Numbered from the stretch's first letter, positions 8,871-17,621 are shown. The stretch is DNA of 64,000 nucleotides from Azospirillum sp. TSH100 (GCF_004923295.1 NZ_CP039636.1:741001-805000); one strand, 5' to 3'. Notes: generated from the sequence alone by a model not told the origin. Numbers and translations: made by a program.

Positions 8871-10820
8871 TCAGACCGACAGGCCAATCCAATAAACGGT
8901 ACAGGTCGTCGAGTCGACACTATTGTTGAAAGCAGAATTGTACTGTGCACCGCGGGTCACAGGGAAGGTGATCGCATTGTAGGGAACGTAGCAATCGATG
9001 TTGCTATAGAGGTGGACCGAGGTGTTGCCAACCATAACGGTCGTTTGCAGATTGGGGAACTGACCAGCGAACCCACTCAGCGTACCGCGTGAACCGCTCG
9101 TCGTTGCGTCCAAAGATGCCACCACGAACCCGTCGGTCGGCGCGGTATAGGTGACGTTCGGAGACAATGCCACCGGCGCCTGAAGGACGCTGCCAATTTC
9201 CGACTGTAGCGGGATCGTATAGATGGTCATGAGCGGATTGTCCGCCGTTACCGTGTAGGCGATGGAGTAGGAGGAGCCCGACGGTACCGGCAACAGGAAA
9301 CTGGATTGCGGAATGTGGATGTCGTTGCCCGTGTAGGAGTGCATGGAGGCGGCCGCGATGGCCGTTCCGTTGATGGAACCGATGACATAGCCACGGTCAC
9401 CATCATTCTGCTGCTGGATGGTGACGCATACGAACAGGTCGGTTTGGGCGGTTCCCGTCAAGGTATTGGCGGTGGTGTAGGTCGTTGGAGTGGACCACGC
9501 GCCGAGGGAAACTGTCGGCGGAAAGTTAAATGCGGTGAAGTAGCTGTCGAAAACTGGACTACCCGCTGCTGCATCGAGGAGGACGTTGTAATAATCGCCT
9601 TTACGCACCGGAACGATTGCATTGCCTGAAGGTACAATAATGCCACTGCTGCTGTTCTGGTTCATCGACCCCATGCCCCGAACTGCCGTCGGGTTCAGGT
9701 TGCTGTCCGTGACAAGCGTGAACAGCGCATTGTCACCGTTGTTCTGCTCGTAGGTCCAGCCCGACAGGAAGCCGTCGGAAGCCGCGCAAATGACCGTTGA
9801 CGGATTGACCGCGGAGATTGGTCCGATGACGGACATTTCAGGGTTCAGATACAGGGTCAGCGCCTGCTGATAGGCCTGGATCATCTCCTCAGAGGCGGCA
9901 GGCGTCATCAGGTCGGTCATCGGGCTGACCACCGCCTGCGGCGAAACCGAAGGGTTCATAAGCAGAACCGGATCGGAGGAGATGGAACTGGTGAAATCAT
10001 CGAGATCGGTGGACGACTGACCGCCCATGGTGAAGAAGTTGAAGCTGCTGGAACTGGAGAAGGACGAGACCGAGCTGCCAGACTTTTCGAGGGCGGATAC
10101 CGTCAGGGAACCGCTGGCCAGCACAGCATTGAAGCCCGCCGTCAGATCCGCGGACACCTGCGACTGCGTCATCGAGCTGATGGAAGAGGTGGCGATGGAA
10201 CTGAGCATGACATAAGAGCCGCCGAAGCATCCCGATTTCAGATAATGAGTGCCGTAAGTGTCAAAAAAGGCTGCGAAGTCGCTCTGGCTGCTGGATGGCG
10301 TCAAGCCATTCAGGGCGGTGGAAAAGTCCGAAGTCAGATAATTATCTGGAAGTTTCGACGGAAGATTGCGTGCTATTGAGAACACGATGGAGCCGCCGAA
10401 ATTCAAACCATAAGTCTGGCTACTGGAGATAGAGATTCCTTGTGAAAAAACCGTAGAAACACCACCATGCACGGATGCAAAATCATAAGACGCTCCAAAT
10501 GAAACTGAATCTGATATATAATTGCTATAGTCCTGCTGTGATTGTATGATGGAGGATGAAACAGATTTGTAAGTCCCATTATGAGAAGGATCATATGAAA
10601 TTTGATCTGGAACGTAATATACTCCGGTTTTTCCGTCAATAGTGTAATGAACTGTTGTGTCTTTAGAGAATGTCTGAACGAATGCTACGTTGCTGGCGAA
10701 GCCGCCATTCTTCAAATTGAATCCTTGGGTGGTATAAACCTCCAAATTCGGCAGCTGGTTTGGCTGTGTAGGAACACCGGTCGAGGGAAGCGCAACGGAA
10801 ATAACGGGTGTTATGACCAT
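8871..10820 (-). CDS. MACPF (perforin-like) domain protein
   Basis: A 649-residue protein with the exact MACPF signature Y-G-T-H-Y-x6-G-G at residues 189-201 (YGTHYLKSGCFGG), the family hallmark of membrane-attack-complex/perforin pore formers. The N-terminal ~330 residues would be the MACPF fold, with Ser-rich stretches (residues 240-285) where a membrane-inserting hairpin could lie. Residues ~335-649 hold three similar beta-rich units, each with a (C/T)A-x-(T/S)DGF-like strand and a later VPxGxxY-like strand. No classical signal peptide is seen, so any export would be non-Sec. The ATG at 10820 has GGAG 8 bases upstream; a GTG three codons earlier lacks one. The first ~400 bases of the gene and its upstream region are clearly more AT-rich than neighbours, suggesting transfer. 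Pore formation is inferred. Confidence 0.85.
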   Translation of the reverse strand: MVITPVISVALPSTGVPTQPNQLPNLEVYTTQGFNLKNGGFASNVAFVQTFSKDTTVHYTIDGKTGVYYVPDQISYDPSHNGTYKSVSSSIIQSQQDYSNYISDSVSFGASYDFASVHGGVSTVFSQGISISSSQTYGLNFGGSIVFSIARNLPSKLPDNYLTSDFSTALNGLTPSSSQSDFAAFFDTYGTHYLKSGCFGGSYVMLSSIATSSISSMTQSQVSADLTAGFNAVLASGSLTVSALEKSGSSVSSFSSSSSFNFFTMGGQSSTDLDDFTSSISSDPVLLMNPSVSPQAVVSPMTDLMTPAASEEMIQAYQQALTLYLNPEMSVIGPISAVNPSTVICAASDGFLSGWTYEQNNGDNALFTLVTDSNLNPTAVRGMGSMNQNSSSGIIVPSGNAIVPVRKGDYYNVLLDAAAGSPVFDSYFTAFNFPPTVSLGAWSTPTTYTTANTLTGTAQTDLFVCVTIQQQNDGDRGYVIGSINGTAIAAASMHSYTGNDIHIPQSSFLLPVPSGSSYSIAYTVTADNPLMTIYTIPLQSEIGSVLQAPVALSPNVTYTAPTDGFVVASLDATTSGSRGTLSGFAGQFPNLQTTVMVGNTSVHLYSNIDCYVPYNAITFPVTRGAQYNSAFNNSVDSTTCTVYWIGLSV

Positions 10821-10987
10821 GAAAAACACTCCATAGTTTATTACATTTCAGACAAATCTTTATACGCGAGTAAATCTCTTATAAAAATCAATCAAAATCA
10901 TCATTTTGAAACCAGGAAATCGGCATAAAAAATCGTTCTGCGTAACATTTATGCACATTTCGCTACTGATTTTGATAAGATTAGCAT

Positions 10988-11143
10988 CTATTGAGTGAAA
11001 AACATTGAGCATAATACAAGCAATGTGGCGGCAGCCACAGTCACGAGCCCGTTGCGCCCCAAGGCGCGCTGGCGGTAAAGCGCCACCGCCACCGTGATGA
11101 CGGCGATGCTGGTCAGGATCAGGCCGAGTTTGGCTTCGGTCAT
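10988..11143 (-). CDS. 51-aa membrane protein downstream of norF
   Basis: A small ORF of 51 codons beginning ATG at 11143 and ending TAG at 10988. It reads as two hydrophobic helices (residues ~5-22 and ~32-50) joined by a basic loop (YRQRALGRNG). It starts 24 bases after the norF stop on the same strand with GAGGA upstream, so it is the likely third gene of a norE-norF operon. I do not recognise a named family. Position suggests an accessory role in NO reductase assembly or stability, which is inference only. Its tail extends into the AT-rich region before the MACPF gene, so the C-terminal residues may have been altered by an insertion. Confidence 0.65.
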   Translation of the reverse strand: MTEAKLGLILTSIAVITVAVALYRQRALGRNGLVTVAAATLLVLCSMFFTQ

Positions 11144-11167
11144 GGCCAATTCATCCTCGATGATGGG

Positions 11168-11470
11168 TTAGTGCGGTCCAGCCCAGCCCAGGGCACCAGC
11201 GGCGGTGACCAGCAGGATCGCGCAGCACAGCAATACCAGCCAGCCGGTCATCAGAAACCGCCAGCCCGGACCGGCATGGTTCAATTCCAAGTAATGCAGC
11301 AGGATTTCCCGCCCCTTCGTCACCGCCAGCGCCAGCAGCAGCGCCGCCCCGGCAATGCCGATGCTGCCGCCCGCATCGCCATGGCGGGCGAACAGCAGAG
11401 TGACGGCGGTCAGGCCCATCAGGATCAGCCAGGACAGCGTCAGCCGGTCAATTTTCTTGAGAGCGCTCAT
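11168..11470 (-). CDS. norF: NorF-like small membrane protein (COX subunit IV-like)
   Basis: A 100-residue protein with three hydrophobic segments (about 12-28, 37-52 and 72-93) and the loop LAVTKGREILLHYLELNHAG, typical of the short cytochrome c oxidase subunit IV-like proteins encoded next to norE in denitrifiers. It starts 11 bases after the norE stop. NorF is known to support NO reductase activity without being a subunit of the purified NorBC enzyme. The name is assigned from position plus family shape; sequence conservation in this family is weak. Confidence 0.75.
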   Translation of the reverse strand: MSALKKIDRLTLSWLILMGLTAVTLLFARHGDAGGSIGIAGAALLLALAVTKGREILLHYLELNHAGPGWRFLMTGWLVLLCCAILLVTAAGALGWAGPH

Positions 11471-11481
11471 GGCCGGTCTCC

Positions 11482-12096
11482 TCAGCGGATCAGATAGACG
11501 AGCGGGTAGAGGATCACCCAGACCAGATCGACCATGTGCCAGAAGGCCGCGCCCGTCTCCAGATTCTCGACCATCGTCTCCGGGCCGGAGCGGCTGACCA
11601 GCAGCAGGATGACGATGCCCAGCACGACATGCAGGGCGTGGAAGCCGGTCAGCAGGAAATAGAGGGTGAAGAAGGCGTCGGTGTCGATGGTCAGGCCGGC
11701 GCCCAGCGTCGCCGAGTATTCCATAGCCTTCACCGCCAGGAAAACCGAGCCGACCGCCGCCGCCGTGACCATCGCGCGACGTGCCGGCGCCATCGCGCCA
11801 CGCCGGCCGGCCGCCACCCCACGGGCGGCCAGATAACCGCTGGTCACCAGCACCATGGTGTTCAGCGCCCCCGCCGTGCCGTTCAGATGGGCCTGACCCG
11901 TGGCAAATGTCACCGGATCCAGCACGCGGGCGATGGCGAAGCCGATGAAGGCGACGCCGAACACCGCCAGTTCGCTAAAGATCAGGATCCACATCATCAG
12001 GTTGCCGGGCAGGGCGGCAAGGCCGCCTCCCCGATCGATCGGACCCGCGGTTTCCGGACCGGCCATCTCAAGGCCCGTCATCTCAACGTCGGCCAT
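11482..12096 (-). CDS. norE: NorE, cytochrome oxidase subunit III-like protein
   Basis: A ~204-residue protein related to heme-copper oxidase subunit III. Features: LPGNLMMWILIFSELAVFG (first helix), NTMVLVTSGYLAARG, VKAMEYSATL, and the C-terminal TGFHALHVVLG plus AAFWHMVDLVWVILYPLVYL. It has five predicted membrane segments. The frame is open far upstream; ATG 12096 (MADVEM) is chosen because it is closest to the conserved part, but ATG 12120 is also possible and neither has a strong Shine-Dalgarno. It is divergent from norC with a TTGAC-N4-GTCAA box in between, so it should be induced with norCB by nitric oxide or low oxygen. NorE is an accessory protein for NO reductase activity. Confidence 0.87.
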   Translation of the reverse strand: MADVEMTGLEMAGPETAGPIDRGGGLAALPGNLMMWILIFSELAVFGVAFIGFAIARVLDPVTFATGQAHLNGTAGALNTMVLVTSGYLAARGVAAGRRGAMAPARRAMVTAAAVGSVFLAVKAMEYSATLGAGLTIDTDAFFTLYFLLTGFHALHVVLGIVILLLVSRSGPETMVENLETGAAFWHMVDLVWVILYPLVYLIR

Positions 12097-12159
12097 TTTC
12101 AAATGTCCAAAGCTTGTCATCACGTATGCGAATGATAAGCCGGCGATCCGGTGATCGGC

Positions 12160-12173
12160 TTGACCTCGGTCAA
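12160..12173. promoter_or_regulatory. NNR/DNR/FNR-type box between norE and norC
   Basis: TTGAC-CTCG-GTCAA, a perfect inverted repeat matching the consensus for Crp/FNR-family denitrification regulators (NnrR, Nnr, Dnr, FnrP). It lies 64 bases before the norE start and 154 bases before norC, so it could serve either or both divergent operons. The same 5-4-5 arrangement occurs upstream of nirK. Confidence 0.85.
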
Positions 12174-12326
12174 GGAATGCCCTTCCGCCACGGTCAATTA
12201 TTCGCCCGACCCGTGGCGGATGACGCTGCGACGCCCGGCTTCCCGCTCCCGGCTTCGCACAACCAACGCCTTCCAAACCGACCCCCCTCTCGACCGACAG
12301 ATCGAGATTTCCAGGGATCCCGAGCG

Positions 12327-12778
12327 ATGACCGAACGCTTCACCAAGGCGGCCGCGCGAAACATCTTCTACGGCGGATCGCTGTTCTTCTTCGCGACCTT
12401 CGTCGCGTTGACCGCGCTCAGCCACAATTACGTCGTCAACACCAGCACCGATAAGAAGACGCTGACCGAGGCGGTCGCGCGCGGCAAGCATGTGTGGGAG
12501 AAGAACTCCTGCATCAACTGCCACACGCTGCTGGGCGAGGGCGCCTATTTCGCCCCGAGCTGGGCAATGTCTGGCTGCGCTATGGCGGCGACAAAGACCC
12601 CGAAGGCGCCGTGATGGCGCTCAAGAGCTGGATGGCGGCACAGCCGTCCGGAATCGAAGGCCGGCGCCAGATGCCGCAGTTCCATCTGACCGACAGCGAG
12701 GTCGAAGACCTTGCCGCGTTCCTGGAATGGACAAGCCGGATCAACACCCAGAACTGGCCGCCCAAGCTGTCGGGCTGA
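12327..12778 (+). pseudogene. norC: NO reductase cytochrome c subunit NorC, frameshifted as given
   Basis: NorC is the membrane-anchored monoheme cytochrome c that feeds electrons to NorB. From ATG 12327 the protein shows one N-terminal helix (IFYGGSLFFFATFVALTAL) and the heme site CINCHTLLGEGAYFAP. At about 12557 the frame breaks: the conserved continuation ELGNVWLRYGGDKDPEG is present one frame over and runs to TGA at 12778. Restoring a single G (CCCCGA to CCCCGGA) gives a normal 150-residue NorC. Everything after the lesion is conserved in the correct frame, so the event is recent or a sequence error. Read literally, the protein would end in a short unrelated tail and probably be non-functional. 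Confidence 0.9.
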
Positions 12779-12791
12779 GGAGATTTCCGTC

Positions 12792-14141
12792 ATGAAGTAC
12801 GAATCGCAAAAAGTCGCCCTCTATTACTTCGCGGCGGCCATGGGGCTGTTCGGTGTGCAGATCCTGGTGGGTCTCCTGGCCGGCACCGTCTATGTCCTGC
12901 CCAACACGTTGTCGGAGCTGCTGCCCTTCAACATCATCCGGATGATCCACACCAACGCCCTGATCGTCTGGCTGCTGATCGGCTTCTTCGGCGCCGCCTA
13001 TTACCTGGTGCCCGAGGAGGCGGAGACGGAACTGCACAGTCCCAAACTGGCGCTGATCCAGCTCGGCCTGTTCGTCTTCGGCGCGCTGGCCGCGGTCGTC
13101 GGCTATGTCTTCCGCATCCATGAAGGGCGCGAGTTCCTGGAACAGCCCCTGTGGATCAAGGCCGCGATCGTCGTCGTTGCGCTGATGTTCCTCTACAACA
13201 TCACGCTGACGGTGCTGAAGGGTCGCCGCACGGTCATCACCAACATCCTGCTGGTGGGTATGTGGGGCATCGCGGTCTTCTTCCTGTTCTCCTTCTACAA
13301 CCCGGCGAACCTGTCTCTGGACAAGATGTACTGGTGGTACGTCGTCCATCTGTGGGTCGAGGGCGTGTGGGAACTGGTCCTGGCCTCCATCCTCGCCTTC
13401 CTGATGATCAAGATGACCGGCGTCGATCGCGAAGTGGTGGAGAAGTGGCTGTACGCCATGGTCGGCCTCGCCCTGTTCAGCGGCATCCTCGGCACCGGCC
13501 ACCATTATTACTGGATCGGCACGCCCGGCTACTGGCAGTGGATCGGCTCGCTGTTCTCCACGCTGGAAGTCGCGCCCTTCTTCACCATGGTCGTCTTCGC
13601 CTTCATGATGGTGTGGAAGAGCGGCCGCCGTCATCCGAACAAGGCGGCGATGCTGTGGTCGCTGGGCTGCGCGGTGTTCGCCTTCTTCGGCGCCGGGCTG
13701 TGGGGCTTCCTGCACACGCTGGCTCCGATCAACTACTATACCCACGGCACCCAGGTGACGGCGGCGCACGGGCATCTCGCCTTCTACGGCGCCTATGCGA
13801 TGATCAACCTCGCCATCATCACCTACGCCATGCCCTACCTGCGCGGTCGGGCGCCGTACAACCAGACCCTCAACATCTGGAGCTTCTGGATGATGAGCGG
13901 CGGCATGGCCTTCATGACCTTCGCCCTGACCGCCGCCGGCATCGTGCAGACCCACCTGCAGCGCGTGATGGGGCTGGGCTACATGGAGGTCCAGGAACAG
14001 ATCGCCATGTTCTACTGGCTGCGTCTGGGTGGTGGTGTCGCCGTCGGGATCGGCGTCGTCGTCTACCTCTACGCCGTGTTCGGCCCGGCCCGTGAAGAGC
14101 GTCCGGCAGCCGTCACCAGCGGCCTCCAGGCAGCCGAGTAA
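12792..14141 (+). CDS. norB: Nitric oxide reductase large subunit NorB (cNOR)
   Basis: A 449-residue heme-copper oxidase superfamily protein that reduces two NO to N2O at the cytoplasmic membrane. About twelve membrane segments are visible. Ligand regions include RMIHTNAL near residue 50 (low-spin heme His), VHLWVEGVWELV near 193 (FeB His and nearby Glu residues), GTGHHYYWIG near 235 (FeB His pair), and HGHLAFYGAYAM near 325 (heme ligands). The short length without an N-terminal extension indicates the cytochrome c-dependent type, consistent with norC 13 bases upstream. norQ and norD follow. Confidence 0.97.
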   Translation: MKYESQKVALYYFAAAMGLFGVQILVGLLAGTVYVLPNTLSELLPFNIIRMIHTNALIVWLLIGFFGAAYYLVPEEAETELHSPKLALIQLGLFVFGALAAVVGYVFRIHEGREFLEQPLWIKAAIVVVALMFLYNITLTVLKGRRTVITNILLVGMWGIAVFFLFSFYNPANLSLDKMYWWYVVHLWVEGVWELVLASILAFLMIKMTGVDREVVEKWLYAMVGLALFSGILGTGHHYYWIGTPGYWQWIGSLFSTLEVAPFFTMVVFAFMMVWKSGRRHPNKAAMLWSLGCAVFAFFGAGLWGFLHTLAPINYYTHGTQVTAAHGHLAFYGAYAMINLAIITYAMPYLRGRAPYNQTLNIWSFWMMSGGMAFMTFALTAAGIVQTHLQRVMGLGYMEVQEQIAMFYWLRLGGGVAVGIGVVVYLYAVFGPAREERPAAVTSGLQAAE

Positions 14142-14153
14142 GCGTCAAATCTC

Positions 14154-14184
14154 CGGCCCCCGTCCGTATCCGCGGCGGGGGCCG
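14154..14184 (+). terminator. Hairpin with T-run after norB
   Basis: A 9-bp perfect stem CGGCCCCCG / CGGGGGCCG is followed by TCTGTTTTT. It starts 13 bases after the norB stop and lies 23 bases before norQ. It may act as an attenuator, lowering expression of norQD relative to norCB. Confidence 0.7.
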
Positions 14185-14206
14185 TCTGTTTTTCAGGAGT
14201 TTCGCG

Positions 14207-15040
14207 ATGATCCGCAGCGCCACCCTCGCAGCCGTGCCTGAGACCGTCGATGCCGCGAACAGCACCGATCTGCCCTTCTATCAGCCGACGGGCGACGAGT
14301 GCGCGCTGTTCGAGCACGCCTACACCCACCGTCTGCCGCTTCTGCTGAAGGGGCCGACCGGCTGCGGGAAGACCCGCTTCGTCGCCCATATGGCGGCGAA
14401 GCTCGGACGGCCGCTCTACACCGTGTCCTGCCACGACGACCTGACCGCTGCCGACCTGACCGGCCGCTATCTGCTCAAGGGTGGCGACACCGTCTGGGCG
14501 GATGGGCCGCTGACCCGCGCCGTGCGCGAAGGGGCCATCTGCTATCTCGACGAGGTGGTGGAGGCGCGGAAGGATGTCACCGTCGTGCTGCACCCGCTGA
14601 CCGACGACCGTCGCATCCTGCCGCTGGACCGCACCGGCGAGACACTGGAAGCGCCGCCGGGCTTCATGCTGGTGGTGTCCTACAACCCCGGTTACCAGAA
14701 TGTGCTGAAGGCGCTGAAGCCCAGCACCCGCCAGCGATTCCTGGCGGTCGAGTTCGATTTTCCGGCGCCCGAGCGCGAGATCCCCATCGTCGCGACCGAA
14801 AGCGGCCTGGCCGAGAACCGCGTCGTCCCACTGGTCCGCCTCGCCAACGCGCTCCGCGCCCTGAAGGGCCAGGATCTGGAGGAGGGCGTGTCGACCCGCC
14901 TGCTGATCTACTGCGCCACGCTGATCCGCTCCGGCATGAAGCCGGAACGCGCCATCCGCGCGGCTCTGATCGAACCGCTAACCGACGATCCTGACATCCG
15001 CGCCGCCCTGTTGCGCATCGCCGAGGTCACGTTGGGCTGA
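14207..15040 (+). CDS. norQ: NorQ, MoxR/CbbQ-type AAA+ ATPase
   Basis: A 277-residue AAA+ ATPase of the CbbQ/NirQ/NorQ group, which works with NorD to insert the non-heme iron (FeB) into NorB. Walker A is GPTGCGKTRFVAHM near residue 47, Walker B is CYLDEVVEARKD near 110, and VVSYNPGYQN near 155 contains the sensor-1 Asn. The C-terminal lid ends in the family's typical short helical domain. It lies between norB and norD. Confidence 0.94.
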   Translation: MIRSATLAAVPETVDAANSTDLPFYQPTGDECALFEHAYTHRLPLLLKGPTGCGKTRFVAHMAAKLGRPLYTVSCHDDLTAADLTGRYLLKGGDTVWADGPLTRAVREGAICYLDEVVEARKDVTVVLHPLTDDRRILPLDRTGETLEAPPGFMLVVSYNPGYQNVLKALKPSTRQRFLAVEFDFPAPEREIPIVATESGLAENRVVPLVRLANALRALKGQDLEEGVSTRLLIYCATLIRSGMKPERAIRAALIEPLTDDPDIRAALLRIAEVTLG

Positions 15041-15065
15041 TCGGAAAAGGGCGGGGGCTATCGTC

Positions 15066-16982
15066 ATGCTGGAGTTCTTCGAGCCGGAAGAGACCGTCGG
15101 TCGTTTGTGGCACCGCCTGATCGGCGGACGATCGAGCTATCCACACCATCCGGAAGCCGCGGTGATGCTGGAGACGATGCGCCCGCGGCTGGCGGTGTTC
15201 TTCCGGGCGCTGGGTGGTGACCACGGGGTGCGGCTTGCCGCCGGAACCGCTGCGGTTTCGGGACACCGGCTGTCGCTGCTCGGCCGTATCGGGTTGGGGG
15301 AGGAGCGGGTGGAGCGGGCCGCGCTGGACGGCAATGTGCTGCAACTGCCGACCACGATCGACCTGTTCCCCGATCCAGCCCTGAACGAAAAGCTTTATGA
15401 ATGGCTGGCCGCCTTCTTCGCCCATGCCGAGGCAGAGCAGGTTCCCACCGACCCGTTACAGGCCGATGTGCAGGCGCTCCGCAGTGCCGCCGCGACCACG
15501 ACGCGGGTGCTGACCTGCTGGCCCGGCCTGACCCGCATGCATGAGGAGCTGGCCCGCGCCGTCGCCGCCAGCCGCCCCATCCGTCGCTTGCCTCCGGTGG
15601 AGGCCGATGTCGAGCACGCCGCCATGGCGCTGCTCGGCGCCGACCGTGCGCTGGGCGGGGTCGCCCGTATGCTGGCCCCCACCATCCCGCTGTCGGATTT
15701 CACCGCCCCTTACGGTTATGCCCGGCTGCTGCCGGTGCCGCTGTGGGGGCTGGTGTCGCCCGGCGCCGGTCGGGATGCCACCGCCGCGGCTGACAGCCCC
15801 GGCGAGGGAGGGCGGGCGGCCGAGGGCGATCAGCGCCGCCGTGCGGCGACCCGACGGCAGACCGACCAGATCCAGCGCAACGACCCGCTGATCCTCAACC
15901 GCTTCGAGAAGATGCTAAGCCTTGCCGAGGCGCTGAACATCCCGCGTGCCGTCGATGACGATGACGCGGAGAATGCCCGCAAGGCCGCCGACGACCTGGA
16001 CGAGATCGCGGTCGGCGCGCATCAGCGCAAGGCATCGACCACGCTGAAGCTCGACCTCGATCTCGGTGCGCCGGTGGTCGACGACACGCCGCTGGTGGCG
16101 ACCCTGAGCTATCCGGAATGGGATCACGGCCGGCAGGCCCATCTTCCCAACCATTGCCGGGTGATCGCCGAAACAGCACCGGCCGACGGTGACTCCTGGC
16201 AGCCCGACGCCGCGGCCCAGCGCCGCATCCGTCAGGTCCGCCGCCAGTTCGAGGCCTTGCGTCCGCGCCGCATGCTATTCACCGGACAGCCCGATGGCGA
16301 CGAGCTGGATTTGGCCGCCCTGGTGCGCAGCCGGGCCGATCTTCAGGCCGGCGGCTGCGGCAGCGACCGCGTGCACCAGCAAGTGCGCAGTGCGGCCCGC
16401 GATCTGGCGGTGGCGGTGCTGGTCGACGGATCGCTCTCCACCGACGGCTGGATCGAGGGCCGCCGCGTGCTGGATGTGGAGAAGGAGGCGCTGCTGGCGC
16501 TGACCCACGGCCTGACCGCCTGCGGCGACGACCATGCGCTCTATTCCTTCACCTCGCGCCGGCGCGACTGGGTGCGGGTGCAGACGCTGAAGGGGTTCGA
16601 AGAACCGCTCGGCGCCGCCGTGACCCGCCGGATCGGTGCGCTGAAACCCGGCTATTACACCCGCATGGGTGCGGCGATCCGCCACGTGACCGCCGAGCTT
16701 GCCGAACGGCCGAATCGCCACCGGCTGCTGGTTCTGCTGACCGACGGCAAGCCGAACGACGTCGACCATTACGAAGGCCGCTACGGCATCGAGGACACCC
16801 GGCAGGCGATCCGCGAGGCGCGGCGCGATGGGCTCGCGGTCTTCGCCATAACAGTCGATGCGCAGGCCCGCGACTACATCCCCTATCTGTTCGGCCGTGG
16901 CGCCTATGCCATATTCCCGCAGGTCTCCCACCTGACCAAGGCGTTGCCGGCGCTCTACCGGCAGGTCGCCTGTGCCGCCTGA
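15066..16982 (+). CDS. norD: NorD, von Willebrand A-domain protein
   Basis: A 638-residue protein of the NorD family, partner of NorQ in NO reductase activation. The N-terminal ~440 residues are soluble and largely helical. The C-terminal VWA domain begins near residue 450 with LAVAVLVDGSLSTDGW (MIDAS motif DxSxS as DGSLS) and continues with LLVLLTDGKPNDVDHYEGRYG near 555. A charged stretch (GEGGRAAEGDQRRRAATRR) near residue 245 looks like a flexible linker. It starts 25 bases after norQ. Length and domain order agree with known NorD. Confidence 0.93.
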   Translation: MLEFFEPEETVGRLWHRLIGGRSSYPHHPEAAVMLETMRPRLAVFFRALGGDHGVRLAAGTAAVSGHRLSLLGRIGLGEERVERAALDGNVLQLPTTIDLFPDPALNEKLYEWLAAFFAHAEAEQVPTDPLQADVQALRSAAATTTRVLTCWPGLTRMHEELARAVAASRPIRRLPPVEADVEHAAMALLGADRALGGVARMLAPTIPLSDFTAPYGYARLLPVPLWGLVSPGAGRDATAAADSPGEGGRAAEGDQRRRAATRRQTDQIQRNDPLILNRFEKMLSLAEALNIPRAVDDDDAENARKAADDLDEIAVGAHQRKASTTLKLDLDLGAPVVDDTPLVATLSYPEWDHGRQAHLPNHCRVIAETAPADGDSWQPDAAAQRRIRQVRRQFEALRPRRMLFTGQPDGDELDLAALVRSRADLQAGGCGSDRVHQQVRSAARDLAVAVLVDGSLSTDGWIEGRRVLDVEKEALLALTHGLTACGDDHALYSFTSRRRDWVRVQTLKGFEEPLGAAVTRRIGALKPGYYTRMGAAIRHVTAELAERPNRHRLLVLLTDGKPNDVDHYEGRYGIEDTRQAIREARRDGLAVFAITVDAQARDYIPYLFGRGAYAIFPQVSHLTKALPALYRQVACAA

Positions 16983-17002
16983 GCAAAAGAGGACCATTCC
17001 GA

Positions 17003-17551
17003 ATGAGCGAACCGGTTAAGATCAGCCCTGTAAAAATCGGTATCGTCACCGTCTCCGACCGCGCCAGCCGCGGCGTCTACGAGGACAAGGGCGGCCCGGC
17101 GATCCGGGATGAGCTGTGCCGCATCGTCGCCTCCCCCTGGGTTGCGGAAGCGCGGGTGATTCCCGACGAGCTGGACCTGATCGCCGATACCCTTATCGAG
17201 TTGTGCGACGTCGCCGGCTGCGGTCTGGTGGTGACCACCGGTGGCACCGGTCCGGCACCGCGCGACGTGACGCCGGAAGCGACAGAGCGGGTCTGTGACA
17301 AGATGATGCCGGGCTTCGGCGAGCTGATGCGATCGGTCAGTCTGCGGGTGGTGCCGACCGCCATCCTGTCGCGCCAGACCGCAGGGATCCGCGGCCGCAG
17401 CCTGATCATCAATCTGCCGGGAAAACCGTCCGCGATCCACGATTGCCTGATGGCGGTATTCCCCGCGGTTCCCTATTGCCTGGACCTGATCGGTGCCGGC
17501 CGGATCGAAACCGATGCAGAAATTTGTGTCGCATTTCGTCCGAAATCGTAA
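17003..17551 (+). CDS. mogA: Molybdopterin adenylyltransferase MogA
   Basis: A 182-residue MogA/MoaB-family protein that adenylylates molybdopterin before molybdenum insertion. Motifs: IGIVTVSDRASRGVYEDKGGP at the N-terminus, LVVTTGGTGPAPRDVTPEAT near residue 75 (MPT-binding GGTG), PGFGELMR near 104, and LIINLPGKPSAI near 135. It sits 20 bases after norD, so it may be co-transcribed with the nor genes. Neither NorB nor NirK needs molybdenum cofactor, but a molybdenum nitrate reductase would, so the linkage suits a denitrifier. MoaB is the closest alternative call. Confidence 0.9.
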   Translation: MSEPVKISPVKIGIVTVSDRASRGVYEDKGGPAIRDELCRIVASPWVAEARVIPDELDLIADTLIELCDVAGCGLVVTTGGTGPAPRDVTPEATERVCDKMMPGFGELMRSVSLRVVPTAILSRQTAGIRGRSLIINLPGKPSAIHDCLMAVFPAVPYCLDLIGAGRIETDAEICVAFRPKS

Positions 17552-17621
17552 TCTTGGAAGTCATTACGTTTTGTAAGGAAATAAAGAGGAGCTGCGACAA
17601 AATAGCGTTTACAAGTTCCAC

